Positions 50,415-59,702 of a DNA stretch of 64,000 nucleotides are shown here, piece by piece. This DNA is from Mycolicibacterium sp. P1-5. GTDB taxonomy: Bacteria > Actinomycetota > Actinomycetes > Mycobacteriales > Mycobacteriaceae. Position 1 is the stretch's first letter. Each line of letters opens with the position of its first letter. Made by a program: the position numbers and the translations under genes. The stretch covers positions 62,001 through 126,000 of the forward strand of contig NZ_NPKT01000005.1 of NCBI RefSeq assembly GCF_008329565.1, in the 5' to 3' direction. Under the pieces are notes generated by a model. It worked only from the letters and a program-made list of their open reading frames with translations, did no database searches and was not told where the DNA came from.

Positions 50415-52670
50415 CTACCTAGCCATATTCGTGAACCGCGACAAATGCAGCTGGTGCGCGACTGTGACTGTACGTGTCGGCCCTGCACGGTGTTTCGCTA
50501 CAATCAAGTCGGCTTCGCCGCCGCGAGGGTCATCCGTTTCGAACGCATCAGGGCGGTGCAGCAAGATCACCATATCGGCATCTTGCTCTATTGAACCGCT
50601 TTCGCGAAGGTCGGCAAGCATTGGCTTCTTGTCGGTCCGCTGCTCCGGACCGCGGTTCAACTGGCTCATCGCAACAACCGGAACTTCCAGCTCCTTCGCC
50701 AAAAGCTTGATCTGCCTTGAGAATTCGGAAACTTCCTGCTGGCGTGACTCGACCTTCTTACCGGACGTCATCAGCTGCAGGTAGTCGAGCACGATCAGCC
50801 GCAGTCCTGCCTTCTGGTGAAGCCGGCGGGCTTTCGCGCGGATCTCCATCATCGTCAGGTTCGGTGAATCGTCGATATACAAAGGCGCTTCACTGATCTC
50901 GCTCATCCGGCGCGCCAGGCGGGTCCAGTCGTCATCGGTCATTCGGCCCGACCGCATGTCCGCCAGCTTGATCTTCGCCTCGGCGGAGAGCAATCGCATG
51001 ACGATCTCGGACTTGCTCATTTCGAGCGAGAACACGATGCTCGGCAGCCGGTTCTTGATCGAGCACGACCGCAGGAAGTCCAATCCCAGCGTCGAGTTGT
51101 GCGTCGGGATCATCGCCCGACCAGCGAGATACATATGGTCGCCGTTGTCGACCTCGACGCACCGGACGGGAACGCTTGCAATTGGCCGTACATCTGTGAT
51201 GAACCGCGACGGCACTCGTGCTGTACGGCCGGCCCGTTGTTCCTTATGCGCCAGCGCTTTCCGAGGTATCTGGAAAACACCGTCGCCGGTCGAGAAGTTC
51301 AGGATGAAGCCCGTCTGGGTTTCGGTGCGGTGGCAGCGGTATCCGAGGCTGACGATGAGCTCGCGCGCATCATCGGCCAACCGCCGGTCGGTGACCCCTA
51401 GCTGGACTGCCCCACCGTCCTTCACTATTCCGGCAGCATCCAGCAGCCCGGCGAGCAAGGCGCGCCGCTGAGTTTCGGAGGCCCGTAGATACTCGGCCGC
51501 GATGTGTGTGGCGCGGAGCGCAGCAACATCAGCGCCCTCGGCCTCGACCCGCATGACCACTTCGGGATCTCCGTCGGCGATTCCCTCGCCGAGCCATGCC
51601 CCGAGGGAGTACGGCGGGACCGGCAGGTCGCTATCGGGAGCTTGCAAAGGCTTGGCATTGGCCACGGAGTGGTTCAGACGGTGGTCCTGAATCGGGCAGC
51701 GCAGCGTCGCAGCGATCTCCCGCGTCGTCCGGATGGCGGCGGACTTTCGCGACGCCCGAGTGTCGGTCAACCACTGATGCTCGGCATCCGCGACAAGCAC
51801 TGTGCCATCGGAGAATTCGATCTCATAGCAGGGGCGGCCCACCATGACCTCGGTTGCCGCGACCACTCGGGTAGGAAGTCCGTCGGCACCGATGAGGTAG
51901 TCCCCAACCGTGACCTCACCCATGGTGGTCCAGCCGGTCGGCGTAGGAAGCGGCGTGTCCAACTCGAGCGCCTTGCCCATACCTGGGCGGGCCGCGACCA
52001 CAATCATCTGACCGGGGTGCAACCCGTTCGTCAGCGCGTCGAGCTCCTCGAACCCCGTCGGCACTCCCTTGGAGATACCGCCGTTGGATGCGATGGCGTC
52101 GATCTCGTCCATCGTCGGCTGCAGCAGATCTTCCAGCGGAAGGAAGTCTTCGGCGGTTCGCCGCTCGGTGACGTCATAAATCTCGGCCTGCGCGCGGTCC
52201 ACGATCTCGTTGACGTCGGCACCCTCGGCGCCGGCGTAGCCGTACTGCACCACCCGGGTGCCGGCCTCCACCAGCCGCCGCAACAACGCCTTCTCCGCCA
52301 CGATGCCTGCGTAGTACCCCGCGTTGGCCGCAGTCGGCACCGTCGAGATCAGGGTGTGCAGGTACGGCGCCCCGCCGATGCGGCGCAGCAGCCCGCGCCG
52401 GTCCAGCTCCGCGGCGACGGTGACAGCGTCCGCCGGCTCCCCGCGGCCGTACAGATCCAGGATCGCGTCGTAGACGTTCTGGTGCGCGGGCCGGTAGAAG
52501 TCGCCCGGACGCAGCCGCTCCAACACGTCGGCGATGGCGTCCTTGGACAGCAGCATGCCGCCCAACACCGATTGTTCGGCTGCGAGGTCCTGGGGTGGCT
52601 GGCGGCCAAAGTCCTCAGAAGGAGGACGACTATCCATCCCGGGCTGACCGAGATCGTCGACGACCGCCAT
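50415..52670 (-). CDS. dnaB: Replicative DNA helicase DnaB, intein-containing precursor
   Basis: A 751-residue precursor with 459 residues of DnaB extein, the normal length. N-terminal domain LAAEQSVLGGMLLSKDAIAD; RecA domain starts at VPTGFEELDALTNGLHPGQM, and Walker A PGMGK|ST is split by an intein (residues 234-525). Later come IDDSPNLTMMEIRAKARRLH, VLDYLQLM (Walker B), VAMSQLNRGPEQR and the C-terminus. The excised helicase unwinds DNA at the fork as a hexamer. The a-intein site at RESG|SIEQDAD (50594/50595) is empty. A 482-bp gap with DnaA-like boxes separates it from rplI; a Rv0057-type gene is absent. Confidence 0.95.
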   Translation of the reverse strand: MAVVDDLGQPGMDSRPPSEDFGRQPPQDLAAEQSVLGGMLLSKDAIADVLERLRPGDFYRPAHQNVYDAILDLYGRGEPADAVTVAAELDRRGLLRRIGGAPYLHTLISTVPTAANAGYYAGIVAEKALLRRLVEAGTRVVQYGYAGAEGADVNEIVDRAQAEIYDVTERRTAEDFLPLEDLLQPTMDEIDAIASNGGISKGVPTGFEELDALTNGLHPGQMIVVAARPGMGKALELDTPLPTPTGWTTMGEVTVGDYLIGADGLPTRVVAATEVMVGRPCYEIEFSDGTVLVADAEHQWLTDTRASRKSAAIRTTREIAATLRCPIQDHRLNHSVANAKPLQAPDSDLPVPPYSLGAWLGEGIADGDPEVVMRVEAEGADVAALRATHIAAEYLRASETQRRALLAGLLDAAGIVKDGGAVQLGVTDRRLADDARELIVSLGYRCHRTETQTGFILNFSTGDGVFQIPRKALAHKEQRAGRTARVPSRFITDVRPIASVPVRCVEVDNGDHMYLAGRAMIPTHNSTLGLDFLRSCSIKNRLPSIVFSLEMSKSEIVMRLLSAEAKIKLADMRSGRMTDDDWTRLARRMSEISEAPLYIDDSPNLTMMEIRAKARRLHQKAGLRLIVLDYLQLMTSGKKVESRQQEVSEFSRQIKLLAKELEVPVVAMSQLNRGPEQRTDKKPMLADLRESGSIEQDADMVILLHRPDAFETDDPRGGEADLIVAKHRAGPTRTVTVAHQLHLSRFTNMAR
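51096..51971 (-). other. Class 3 intein in DnaB Walker A motif (DnaB-b site)
   Basis: The 292-aa intein starts ALELDTPLPTPTGWTTMGEV after GMGK and ends AGRAMIPTHN before STLGLDF. It has Ala, not Cys or Ser, at position 1. The class 3 set is visible: Trp in AEHQW (precursor 300), Cys in VPVRCVEV (504) and Thr in IPTHN (523), with the final Asn525. The centre has two degenerate LAGLIDADG motifs (LGAWLGEGIADG and LLAGLLDAAG) and is shorter than full endonuclease inteins. Splicing is needed for DnaB to function. Confidence 0.9.
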
Positions 52671-52849
52671 TGGGCTGCCCCCACCTCCTCCTGATTCGTC
52701 GAACTCCTGTTCGATGCGCTATCAGAGGTGTACCCCATGCCCCCGACAAGCCTTCGGCGCCACGCTGATGATCCGCACCGCCGACGGCTCACGCTAGACG
52801 TTGCTGGAGCCCTCGCAAACCGGGCCTGTTCATCAACCTGTTAGTGGTT

Positions 52850-52902
52850 TGTGGATAGCTGACGAAACCAGTAGGAAGTCGTTGGGGAGAACCTGTGGAT
52901 AA
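52850..52902. promoter_or_regulatory. DnaA-box-like sites upstream of dnaB
   Basis: TGTGGATAA at 52894-52902 is a perfect DnaA box (reverse of TTATCCACA), and TGTGGATAG at 52850-52858 has one mismatch. They lie 180-232 bp before the dnaB start, in the 482-bp gap before rplI that otherwise shows no gene (up to the terminator at 53099). Confidence 0.5.
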
Positions 52903-53098
52903 CTGCCAAATTTTCAGCCATTTACCCAGCTGAACGCAGGGTAGCCCCAGCTGCGTGTTGTGGATGGCAAGTTCCCCGGCGTGTCGGCCCTGGTTGCGAT
53001 CTCGGGCGTGTTGTGTTGCCGGAGCTTATGCGCCAGGTTAACGGCCGGTTAGATTAGCTGTAGCGAGACCACCGAAATGTGTTCGCCAGACATACAGC

Positions 53099-53141
53099 AA
53101 TTCCCCGGGGGCAGCCTCCAACGGCCACCACCCGGGGAATT
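53099..53141 (-). terminator. Hairpin terminator after rplI
   Basis: AATTCCCCGGG (53099-53109) and CCCGGGGAATT (53131-53141) are perfect 11-bp arms around 21 bases, directly downstream of the rplI stop. Likely ends the rpsF-ssb-rpsR-rplI transcript. Confidence 0.75.
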
Positions 53142-53152
53142 AACGCAGAGGG

Positions 53153-53611
53153 CTAACTCTGAGCCACGACGTCGACGGTGACGTCGACGTTCACCTCCGG
53201 GTGCAGATGCACGCCGACGGTGTGGGCGCCAGTCGCCTTGATGTGAGCCTTGGGCAGCTGCACTGTGCGCTTGTCCAAGCTGGGACCGCCGGCCTTCTTG
53301 ATCGCCCCGACGATGTCGTTGGCGGTCACCGAACCGAACAGCTTGCCCGAGTCCGCAGCGGACTTCACCGGCAGCTGGATCGAACCCAGCGCAGCAATGG
53401 CGGCCTTGATCTCGACGGCGTGCTCACGGTCGCGCACGGTCTTGGTCTCGCGGGCGCGACGGATTTCGTCGGCCTGCTTCTGTGCACCCCGCGAAGCCAC
53501 GATGGCCAGGCCGCGCGGCAGCAGGTAGTTGCGTCCGTAGCCGTCTTTCACCTCGACGGTGTCTCCGGGTACGCCGAGGTGGTCGACCTCAGCAGTCAGG
53601 ATGAGCTTCAT
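53153..53611 (-). CDS. rplI: 50S ribosomal protein L9
   Basis: A 152-aa L9: [37 protein letters not shown] (the N-terminal rRNA-binding signature), a long helix, then the C-terminal domain with [20 protein letters not shown]. Full length (usual about 150). It is the last gene of the rpsF-ssb-rpsR-rplI operon, 17 bp after rpsR, and is followed by a strong hairpin. Confidence 0.98.
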   Translation of the reverse strand: MKLILTAEVDHLGVPGDTVEVKDGYGRNYLLPRGLAIVASRGAQKQADEIRRARETKTVRDREHAVEIKAAIAALGSIQLPVKSAADSGKLFGSVTANDIVGAIKKAGGPSLDKRTVQLPKAHIKATGAHTVGVHLHPEVNVDVTVDVVAQS

Positions 53612-53628
53612 GTCGATACTTCCGTTCT

Positions 53629-53889
53629 CTACCGTGCCGCCGAGGTGAACGGCAGCAGGGCAACCTCACGCGCGTTCTTGACGGCGATCGCGATGTCGCG
53701 CTGGTGCTGCACACAGTTACCGGTCACCCGGCGGGCGCGGATCTTGCCGCGCTCGCTGATGTAGGTGCGCAGCAGCTGCGTGTCCTTGTAGTCGATGTTC
53801 TGCAACTTGCCCTTCTTGGAGCAGAACACGCACTTCCGGGTCTTGACCGGCTTTTCCGGTGCAGGACGCCGCTTGTTGGTCTTGGCCAT
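53629..53889 (-). CDS. rpsR: 30S ribosomal protein S18, zinc-binding (C+) form
   Basis: An 86-aa S18 with [33 protein letters not shown] and [20 protein letters not shown]. The CxxC and later Cys identify the zinc-binding C+ paralogue; mycobacteria also carry a C- copy used under zinc limitation, usually elsewhere. Sits between ssb (62 bp) and rplI (17 bp) in the standard order. Confidence 0.97.
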   Translation of the reverse strand: MAKTNKRRPAPEKPVKTRKCVFCSKKGKLQNIDYKDTQLLRTYISERGKIRARRVTGNCVQHQRDIAIAVKNAREVALLPFTSAAR

Positions 53890-53951
53890 GGGTCTATCTC
53901 TTTCGTTCTTTTACAGTGGCGCGCCTTGCGCGCGAAGGTTTTCGTTGGGTA

Positions 53952-54473
53952 TCAGAAGGGCGGTTCGTCGTCACCACCGGCGAACGAGCCCGATGCCGGG
54001 GCGCTGCCCCACGGATCCTCGTTGTTGGATTCGCTGGCCGCCGCGGCCGGACGCGAACCGCCGCCGCCGCCACCACCGCCGCCGAAGCCGCCGCCTCCGC
54101 CGCCACTGCGCGAGGCCTTGTTGACCTTGGCGGTGGCGTAACGCAGCGACGGGCCGATCTCATCGACCTCGAGCTCCACGACAGTGCGCTTCTCGCCCTC
54201 ACGGGTTTCGAAGGAACGCTGCTTCAGCCGGCCCTGAACGATCACTCGCGAACCGCGGGTGAGGCTCTCGGCCACGTTCTCGGCCGCCTCACGCCAGATG
54301 TTGCAGCGCAGGAACAGCGCCTCGCCGTCCTTCCACTCATTGGTCTGACGGTCGAACGTGCGCGGTGTAGACGCCACCGTGAAATTGGCGACGGCTGCCC
54401 CGGACGGGGTGAACCGAAGTTCGGGGTCGGCGGTCAGATTTCCGACGACGGTGATGGTCGTGTCACCGGCCAC
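53952..54473 (-). CDS. ssb: Single-stranded DNA-binding protein
   Basis: A 173-aa SSB: OB fold with [38 protein letters not shown] and [20 protein letters not shown]. The C-terminal third is Gly-rich (polyglycine runs) and ends in the acidic tip DDEPPF that recruits replication and repair partners. Start ATG at 54473. Part of the rpsF-ssb-rpsR-rplI operon, as in other actinobacteria. Confidence 0.97.
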   Translation of the reverse strand: MAGDTTITVVGNLTADPELRFTPSGAAVANFTVASTPRTFDRQTNEWKDGEALFLRCNIWREAAENVAESLTRGSRVIVQGRLKQRSFETREGEKRTVVELEVDEIGPSLRYATAKVNKASRSGGGGGGFGGGGGGGGGSRPAAAASESNNEDPWGSAPASGSFAGGDDEPPF

Positions 54474-54557
54474 AAGGTCCTCCTGGCATAGGCGGATGGA
54501 TTCACCGCGAAGCCTACGTAAGAGCTCCGACGCGCGGCGATGTTATCCACTGAGTGA

Positions 54558-54848
54558 CTAGTGCTTATCGGTCCGCATCACCTTGGTCCGGAGCACGGAC
54601 TCGTTCAGGTTCAGCTGACGGTCGAGCTCGGACACGGTGGCCGGTTCGGCCTTGACGTCGACGACGGCGTAGATGCCCTCGGCGTGCTTGGCGATCTCGT
54701 ACGCCAGCCGGCGCCGGCCCCAGATATCGACCTTGTCGACCGAACCGCCGTCACTCCGGATGACGTTCAGGAACGTCTCCAAGGACGGGGCCACGGTGCG
54801 TTCGTCGAGAGTGGGGTCAAGGATGACCATGATTTCGTATGGACGCAT
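54558..54848 (-). CDS. rpsF: 30S ribosomal protein S6
   Basis: A 96-aa S6: [40 protein letters not shown] and the strand [20 protein letters not shown]. The start at 54848 has a GGAGG upstream and gives the usual N-terminus; the longer frame to 54884 is not needed. First gene of the ribosomal/ssb operon. It pairs with S18 on the 30S platform. Confidence 0.97.
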   Translation of the reverse strand: MRPYEIMVILDPTLDERTVAPSLETFLNVIRSDGGSVDKVDIWGRRRLAYEIAKHAEGIYAVVDVKAEPATVSELDRQLNLNESVLRTKVMRTDKH

Positions 54849-54959
54849 GGGAACCTCATCACCTCCTATGGTCGTAGCGGCCACGGCGTGTCCGTGGCAG
54901 AAGGGTCGCCTGCGTCGGCAACCTGCACAGGTTACTCCAGAGCAGCCTGATCAGCGAAA

Positions 54960-55598
54960 TCAGTTCCGCCGGCCGAAGTACTCCAACGCCAGCTGCAGGG
55001 TGGCGTCCGAGACCTGGTCCACCGCGCCGGCATGAAACGGCGGCTGCGGGTCGTACTCGATCATCAGCTGGCTGGCCTCCGCGGCGCGGCGTCCGATCAG
55101 CAGCTCTACCAGCCGCAGTGCCATGTCGATGCCGCTGGACACCCCGGCCGCGGTGATGATGCGCTCCGGCAGATGCTCGACAACCCGCGCCGGGGTGTAG
55201 ATCGCACCGAAGGACTCGAGCAGCTCGGTGGCCCGCCAATGCGTACCCGCGGTCAGCCCGCTCAGCAGCCCCGCCGCGGCGAGCACCAGGCTGCCGGTGC
55301 ATACCGAGGTGGTGAAGGTGGTGTGGCGGTGCACCTCGCGAACCCAGTCGAGTACGCGCTCGTCGTTGACGAGGGTGCGGGTGCCGATCCCGCCGGGGAA
55401 CACCAGGACATCGGGATCGGTGACTTCGTCAAAGGTGGCGTCGACCGTCAGCCCGAGCATGCCGTTGTCGCTTCGGACCTCGCCGCGCTGATGTCCGACG
55501 AAGACCACGTCGATCGACGGGATCCGCTGCAGCACCTCGTAGGGGCCGATCGCGTCCAGTGCGGTGTTACGCGGGAACAGTGCTATCGCGACTTGCAT
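54960..55598 (-). CDS. DJ-1/PfpI family protein
   Basis: A 212-aa protein of the DJ-1/PfpI fold: VAIALFPRNTALDAIGPYEV, VLVFPGGIGTRTLVNDERVL, TTSVCTGSLVLAAAGLLSGL (nucleophile Cys in the elbow) and ITAAGVSSGIDMALRLVELL. Like isonitrile hydratase relatives, without an AraC domain. The M. tuberculosis gene at this place (Rv0052) is of the same type. Start 55598 overlaps the end of the GT87 gene by 32 bp. Substrate unknown. Confidence 0.87.
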   Translation of the reverse strand: MQVAIALFPRNTALDAIGPYEVLQRIPSIDVVFVGHQRGEVRSDNGMLGLTVDATFDEVTDPDVLVFPGGIGTRTLVNDERVLDWVREVHRHTTFTTSVCTGSLVLAAAGLLSGLTAGTHWRATELLESFGAIYTPARVVEHLPERIITAAGVSSGIDMALRLVELLIGRRAAEASQLMIEYDPQPPFHAGAVDQVSDATLQLALEYFGRRN

Positions 55599-57210
55599 CC
55601 GGTGCCTCTTGTTCCTCGGGCTCACCGGCAGCCGCCTCGCGCGGACGCAACCACCGCGGGAACCATTTCGGGTGTGCGTCTTCGGCGCCGTCGAACACTC
55701 CCCCGGCCGGGTCGTCCACCCGGCCATTCCAACGCACCAGGTCCAGTTCGGGCCGGTAAATCTGGCGCACCACCAACGCCATCAGGATCGCCACCGCGAT
55801 ATCACGCAGCAACACCGTGGCGGTGAACCACTGCTCGGGTAGGCCTTTGTTGGCCTCGCCGTACAGGTAGTACATCCGCGGCACCCACACCAGCATGTCA
55901 AGCGTCATCCACGCCAACAGAATTCGTCGTTGGGGCAGCGCCAGCACCGCCAGCGGCACCAACCACAACGAGAACTGCGGACTCCACACCTTGTTCACCA
56001 ACAGAAACGCCGCGACCGCCAGGAACGCCAGTTGCGCCACCCGAGGCCGCTGCGGTGCGGTCAGCCCGATGTAAGCTATTGCCGCACAACACATCAGGAA
56101 CAACACCGCGACGACGGTGTTGAGGATCACCGGTGACTGCCAGAACCCCAGGTTGGTGTCGAAGCCGTTCCAGCCGGTGAACGACTTCACCACGTTGTAG
56201 AGCGAATCCATGTCGTCCCCGCGCCGGGAGTTGAGTCGGAAGAACTCCGACCAACCGCGCGGAAACAGCACCATCACCGGCAGATTGACCACGAACCAGG
56301 CAGCAACCGCGGCCACCACGGTCTTGGCGGCCTCAGGCATTCGGTCGGTGCGGATCGCCAACACAAGCAATGGCAACAGCAACAGCGCCGGATACAACTT
56401 GGCGGCCACCCCGAGCCCGATCAGAATCCCGGCCAACACCGGTTTCTTGCGCGCCCACGCCAGCAGGCCGGCGATCGCCAAAGCCGTTGCCAACGCATCG
56501 AAGTTGGTGAAGACCTGGAAGACAAGCACCGGGGACGCAGCCACCAGCGCGGCATCCCACACCCGCCGGCCGGCCAGCCACGACGAGGCCCACACCGTCG
56601 CCAGCCATGCCAGGGCCAGGCCGATCGCCGCGAAGTTGAAGAACATCACCACTTCGGCGACAGTTGGCAGCGACACCATCTTGGCCACCGCGGTATAGGT
56701 CTTGGCCAACGCCATCGACACGTACTGGTACACCCCGGTCAACACCGGATACTCCATATAGCGCACTGCCGGCTTGCCGTCGTACTGGATCTGCGGTCGT
56801 CCGCTCGAGTCCGTCTCGAGCCAGCTCGATTTGTACGGAAACCGACCCTGGCTCAACAACTCTGCGCCGTACAGCGGCACAGTGTCGGAGTAGCACAGCT
56901 CGAAGTAGGCCCGCTGATTCTGCCAGTTCGCCACCCGCTGATCGGGTGCGCCGGTGCCGGTGGTCTGCAGGCACGGCGCCTTCGTCGTCCAGCCGAGCGC
57001 CAGGACGGCCAGCGCCATCAGGAACATGACCCGTAGCGGGGTGAAGATCCGCGTCCGGCCGATCAGCGCGTGCCGACCCACCGGGCCGCCGGCTACCTCC
57101 GAGAGCGCCGCACCCAAAGTGTCGGTGCGGCTTGGCATGTCGCGGTCATCTGCGCTGCGCCGATCGTCAGCCAGCGGTTGCGGTGAAACGGTGGCGCGGC
57201 CGTCGATCAC
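55567..57210 (-). CDS. GT87/DUF2029 family membrane glycosyltransferase
   Basis: A 547-aa polytopic membrane protein with about ten hydrophobic segments and the GT-C features of DUF2029 (RYMEYPVLTGVYQYV, YPALLLLPLLVL, GVAAKLYPAL, NKVWSPQFSLWLVPLAVLAL). Matches the Rv0051-type protein in size and position; such enzymes use polyprenyl-phosphate mannose to extend cell-wall glycans. It starts with GTG overlapping the ponA1 stop (GTGA), so it is translated from the ponA1 transcript. Its C-terminal tail is acidic and cytoplasmic. Confidence 0.88.
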   Translation of the reverse strand: MIDGRATVSPQPLADDRRSADDRDMPSRTDTLGAALSEVAGGPVGRHALIGRTRIFTPLRVMFLMALAVLALGWTTKAPCLQTTGTGAPDQRVANWQNQRAYFELCYSDTVPLYGAELLSQGRFPYKSSWLETDSSGRPQIQYDGKPAVRYMEYPVLTGVYQYVSMALAKTYTAVAKMVSLPTVAEVVMFFNFAAIGLALAWLATVWASSWLAGRRVWDAALVAASPVLVFQVFTNFDALATALAIAGLLAWARKKPVLAGILIGLGVAAKLYPALLLLPLLVLAIRTDRMPEAAKTVVAAVAAWFVVNLPVMVLFPRGWSEFFRLNSRRGDDMDSLYNVVKSFTGWNGFDTNLGFWQSPVILNTVVAVLFLMCCAAIAYIGLTAPQRPRVAQLAFLAVAAFLLVNKVWSPQFSLWLVPLAVLALPQRRILLAWMTLDMLVWVPRMYYLYGEANKGLPEQWFTATVLLRDIAVAILMALVVRQIYRPELDLVRWNGRVDDPAGGVFDGAEDAHPKWFPRWLRPREAAAGEPEEQEAPDASRDSTVPA

Positions 57211-59702
57211 GGCGGCGGAGGCGGTAAGGGTGCGCCTGCGTCTCCGCCGCCGATAGGCGCCGGCGGTTCCGGTGCGCCCGGCGACGGCGGTGGGCCACCA
57301 CCCGGCGCGCCCGTGATGGTCGTTGGCGGCCCGAGTGGAATCGTGATACCCGGTGCCACTTCGATACTGGGCTGGATGACCGTCTCCGACGGCGGTGCGG
57401 GCGGCGGCGGCGGTGGTGCCGGAACACCGGCGTAGCCACCGATCTCAGTCGGCTTGGGGAACGACTCGTTGTCGGTGCCCTTCAACGCTGCATCCATCGT
57501 CGACTTCCAGATGTCCGACGGGATACCTGAGCCGTAGACCTGCCCACCCGACGAGGTGACGAGCGGCTGCGTGCCGTCGGTGGTACCGACCCATACCGCC
57601 GTCGCCAACGACGGGGTGTAGCCCACCATCCAGGCGTCACGGTTGGCGTCGGTGTCGCCGAGCTGGTTGGTTCCGGTCTTGGCCGCCGACGGCCGGCCAC
57701 CGGCCAAGTTGTGTCCCCGGGAGTAGCCGGCGATCGGCTGCATGGCCGCGGTCACGTTGTCGGCGACCGCCTTCGGGATGCGTTGTTCTCCGGTGTTGTC
57801 GGTGGTGCTGGCATCGAAGAGCACCTCGCCGCGGGAGTTGACGACCTTCTGCACGAAGTGCGGCTTGTGGTAGACCCCGGAGTCGGCCAGCGTCGCGTAG
57901 GCCGAGGCCATGTCCAGCACTCGGGACTGATACTGACCAAGAACCACGCCGTTGTTCGGCGGCCCACCCTTGCCGTCCTCGGACAAGGTGTGCTCCACGC
58001 CCGGGAAGCTTTCCGCGATACCGGCTTTGTGCGCGGCGTCGGCGACGTCACTCGGCCCGTTCTTGAGCTTGAGCATCAGCCGGTAGTACGACGTGTTCAG
58101 CGACCGCTTCAGTGCCTCGGCAATGTTGCAGACCCCGCAGCCTTCGCCTTCGACATTGGTGATCTTGATGCCGTTGACGGTGACCGGCGAACTGTCGATC
58201 TGGTACCCCAGGCCCATGCCCTGCTCGAGGGCGGCCACCAATGCGAACACCTTGAACGACGAACCGGTCGGCAGACCCGCCTGCGCGAAGTCGAAGCCCT
58301 GCGCATCCGAGCCGCCGTAATAAGCCTTGACCCCTCCGGTTTTCGGGTCGATGGACACCACTGCCGAACGCATGTCCGGCATTTCTCCCTTGAGATTCTT
58401 CGTCACCGCATTCTCGGCGGCTTGCTGCGCTTTGGGGTCGATCGTCGTAGTGATCTGCAGGCCTTGGGTGTTGAGGGTCTGCTCGTCGATGTTGAACAGG
58501 TCGAGCAGTTCCTTGGTGACCTGGCGTTCGATCAGACCGTTCGGGCCGGTCGTGACATTGTTGGAGCGAGCCTGCTCCGGCGAAACCGTCTGCGGAAACA
58601 CCTGTTGAGAGCGTTCGTCTTTCGAGAGCGCGCCCATCGACACCATGCCGTCGAGCACCCAGTTCCAGCGCTTGGCTGCGCCGTCGGGATCGATCGCCGG
58701 ATCGAGGGTCGACGGTCGCTGGATCAGCGCGGCCAGCAGACCGCCCTCCGCGACCGTCAACTGCTCGACCGGCTTGTCGAAGTAGGCCTTGGCCGCCGCT
58801 GAGATGCCGTAGGCGCCGCGGCCGAAATAGATGATGTTCAGGTATGCCTGCAGCACTTCGTCTTTAGACCACTCGCTCGACATCTTCGTCGAAATGACGA
58901 GTTCTTTGGCCTTGCGCACCACCCCGCCGACGCCGGAACGGGCGTCACCAACGAGGGCGTTCTTCACGTACTGCTGGGTGATCGTCGACCCGCCCTGCAG
59001 GTCGCCGCCGAAGAGATTGTTTTTGAGCGCGCGGGCGAAGCCGGAGAACGAGAAGCCCGGGTTGCTGTAGAAATCCCGGTCCTCGGCGGCCATCACCGCG
59101 TTGCGAACCTGGACCGGAATCTGGTCGATGTTGACGTCGACGCGGTTTCCTTCCGGCGGAACGATTTTCGCCAGCTCCGAGCCGTCACTGGCCAGGATCG
59201 TCGACACCTGGTTGGTGCGTAGGTCACCCGGTTGGGGCACCTTGACGATCAGGTAGGCCATGCCGAAGGTGATCAGCGGCAGCACAATCAACACCACGGC
59301 GGCCAGGTACAGCGACCGGCGCACCCATTTCCAGTTGATCTGCTGGGAGAAGCTCGGCGGCTTGAACGGCGGCCGGCCACCGGGCCCACCGGGGCCACCC
59401 GTGCGCGGTGGCGGTGGAGGTGGCGGTGGCTTCGGCGGTGGCGTGCCGTCCAGGGCAGCCTTGACGACGTCGACCGGGTCGCGCAGCAATGGCGCGGTGT
59501 CGTCGCGGACCGGCGGGATGATCGATGTCAGCCGGTCATCGGGCGGTACCTGCCTGCGGGGCGCGGATCGTGGCGGGCCGGAACTGTCACCGGCCACGGG
59601 GATCCGCGTCGTCGGCGGCTCGGAGTTACCCGACGCACCGTCGGCCCCTGATCCTTTGCGGATGTCAGCGGCAGGCCGGTCGGGACGCCCTTCGCTATTC
59701 AC
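57207..59702 (-). CDS. ponA1: Bifunctional penicillin-binding protein PonA1
   Basis: An 831-aa class A PBP. A Pro-rich cytoplasmic tail (about 1-150), one membrane helix (SLYLAAVVLIVLPLITFGMA), GT51 domain with AAEDRDFYSNPGFSFSG and GGSTITQQYVKNALVG, and transpeptidase domain with GSSFK (active Ser), SLN and KTGTN motifs. The C-terminus is Pro-rich (PPPPPP). It makes glycan strands and cross-links them at the growing pole. The start is GTG 59702 (VNSEGRPDRP), aligned to M. tuberculosis PonA1, overlapping the DUF5318 stop by 8 bp. Confidence 0.96.
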   Translation of the reverse strand: MNSEGRPDRPAADIRKGSGADGASGNSEPPTTRIPVAGDSSGPPRSAPRRQVPPDDRLTSIIPPVRDDTAPLLRDPVDVVKAALDGTPPPKPPPPPPPPRTGGPGGPGGRPPFKPPSFSQQINWKWVRRSLYLAAVVLIVLPLITFGMAYLIVKVPQPGDLRTNQVSTILASDGSELAKIVPPEGNRVDVNIDQIPVQVRNAVMAAEDRDFYSNPGFSFSGFARALKNNLFGGDLQGGSTITQQYVKNALVGDARSGVGGVVRKAKELVISTKMSSEWSKDEVLQAYLNIIYFGRGAYGISAAAKAYFDKPVEQLTVAEGGLLAALIQRPSTLDPAIDPDGAAKRWNWVLDGMVSMGALSKDERSQQVFPQTVSPEQARSNNVTTGPNGLIERQVTKELLDLFNIDEQTLNTQGLQITTTIDPKAQQAAENAVTKNLKGEMPDMRSAVVSIDPKTGGVKAYYGGSDAQGFDFAQAGLPTGSSFKVFALVAALEQGMGLGYQIDSSPVTVNGIKITNVEGEGCGVCNIAEALKRSLNTSYYRLMLKLKNGPSDVADAAHKAGIAESFPGVEHTLSEDGKGGPPNNGVVLGQYQSRVLDMASAYATLADSGVYHKPHFVQKVVNSRGEVLFDASTTDNTGEQRIPKAVADNVTAAMQPIAGYSRGHNLAGGRPSAAKTGTNQLGDTDANRDAWMVGYTPSLATAVWVGTTDGTQPLVTSSGGQVYGSGIPSDIWKSTMDAALKGTDNESFPKPTEIGGYAGVPAPPPPPPAPPSETVIQPSIEVAPGITIPLGPPTTITGAPGGGPPPSPGAPEPPAPIGGGDAGAPLPPPPP

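Noticed and set aside
51504..52694. A 396-codon plus-strand frame
   Set aside because: Antisense to dnaB and its intein.
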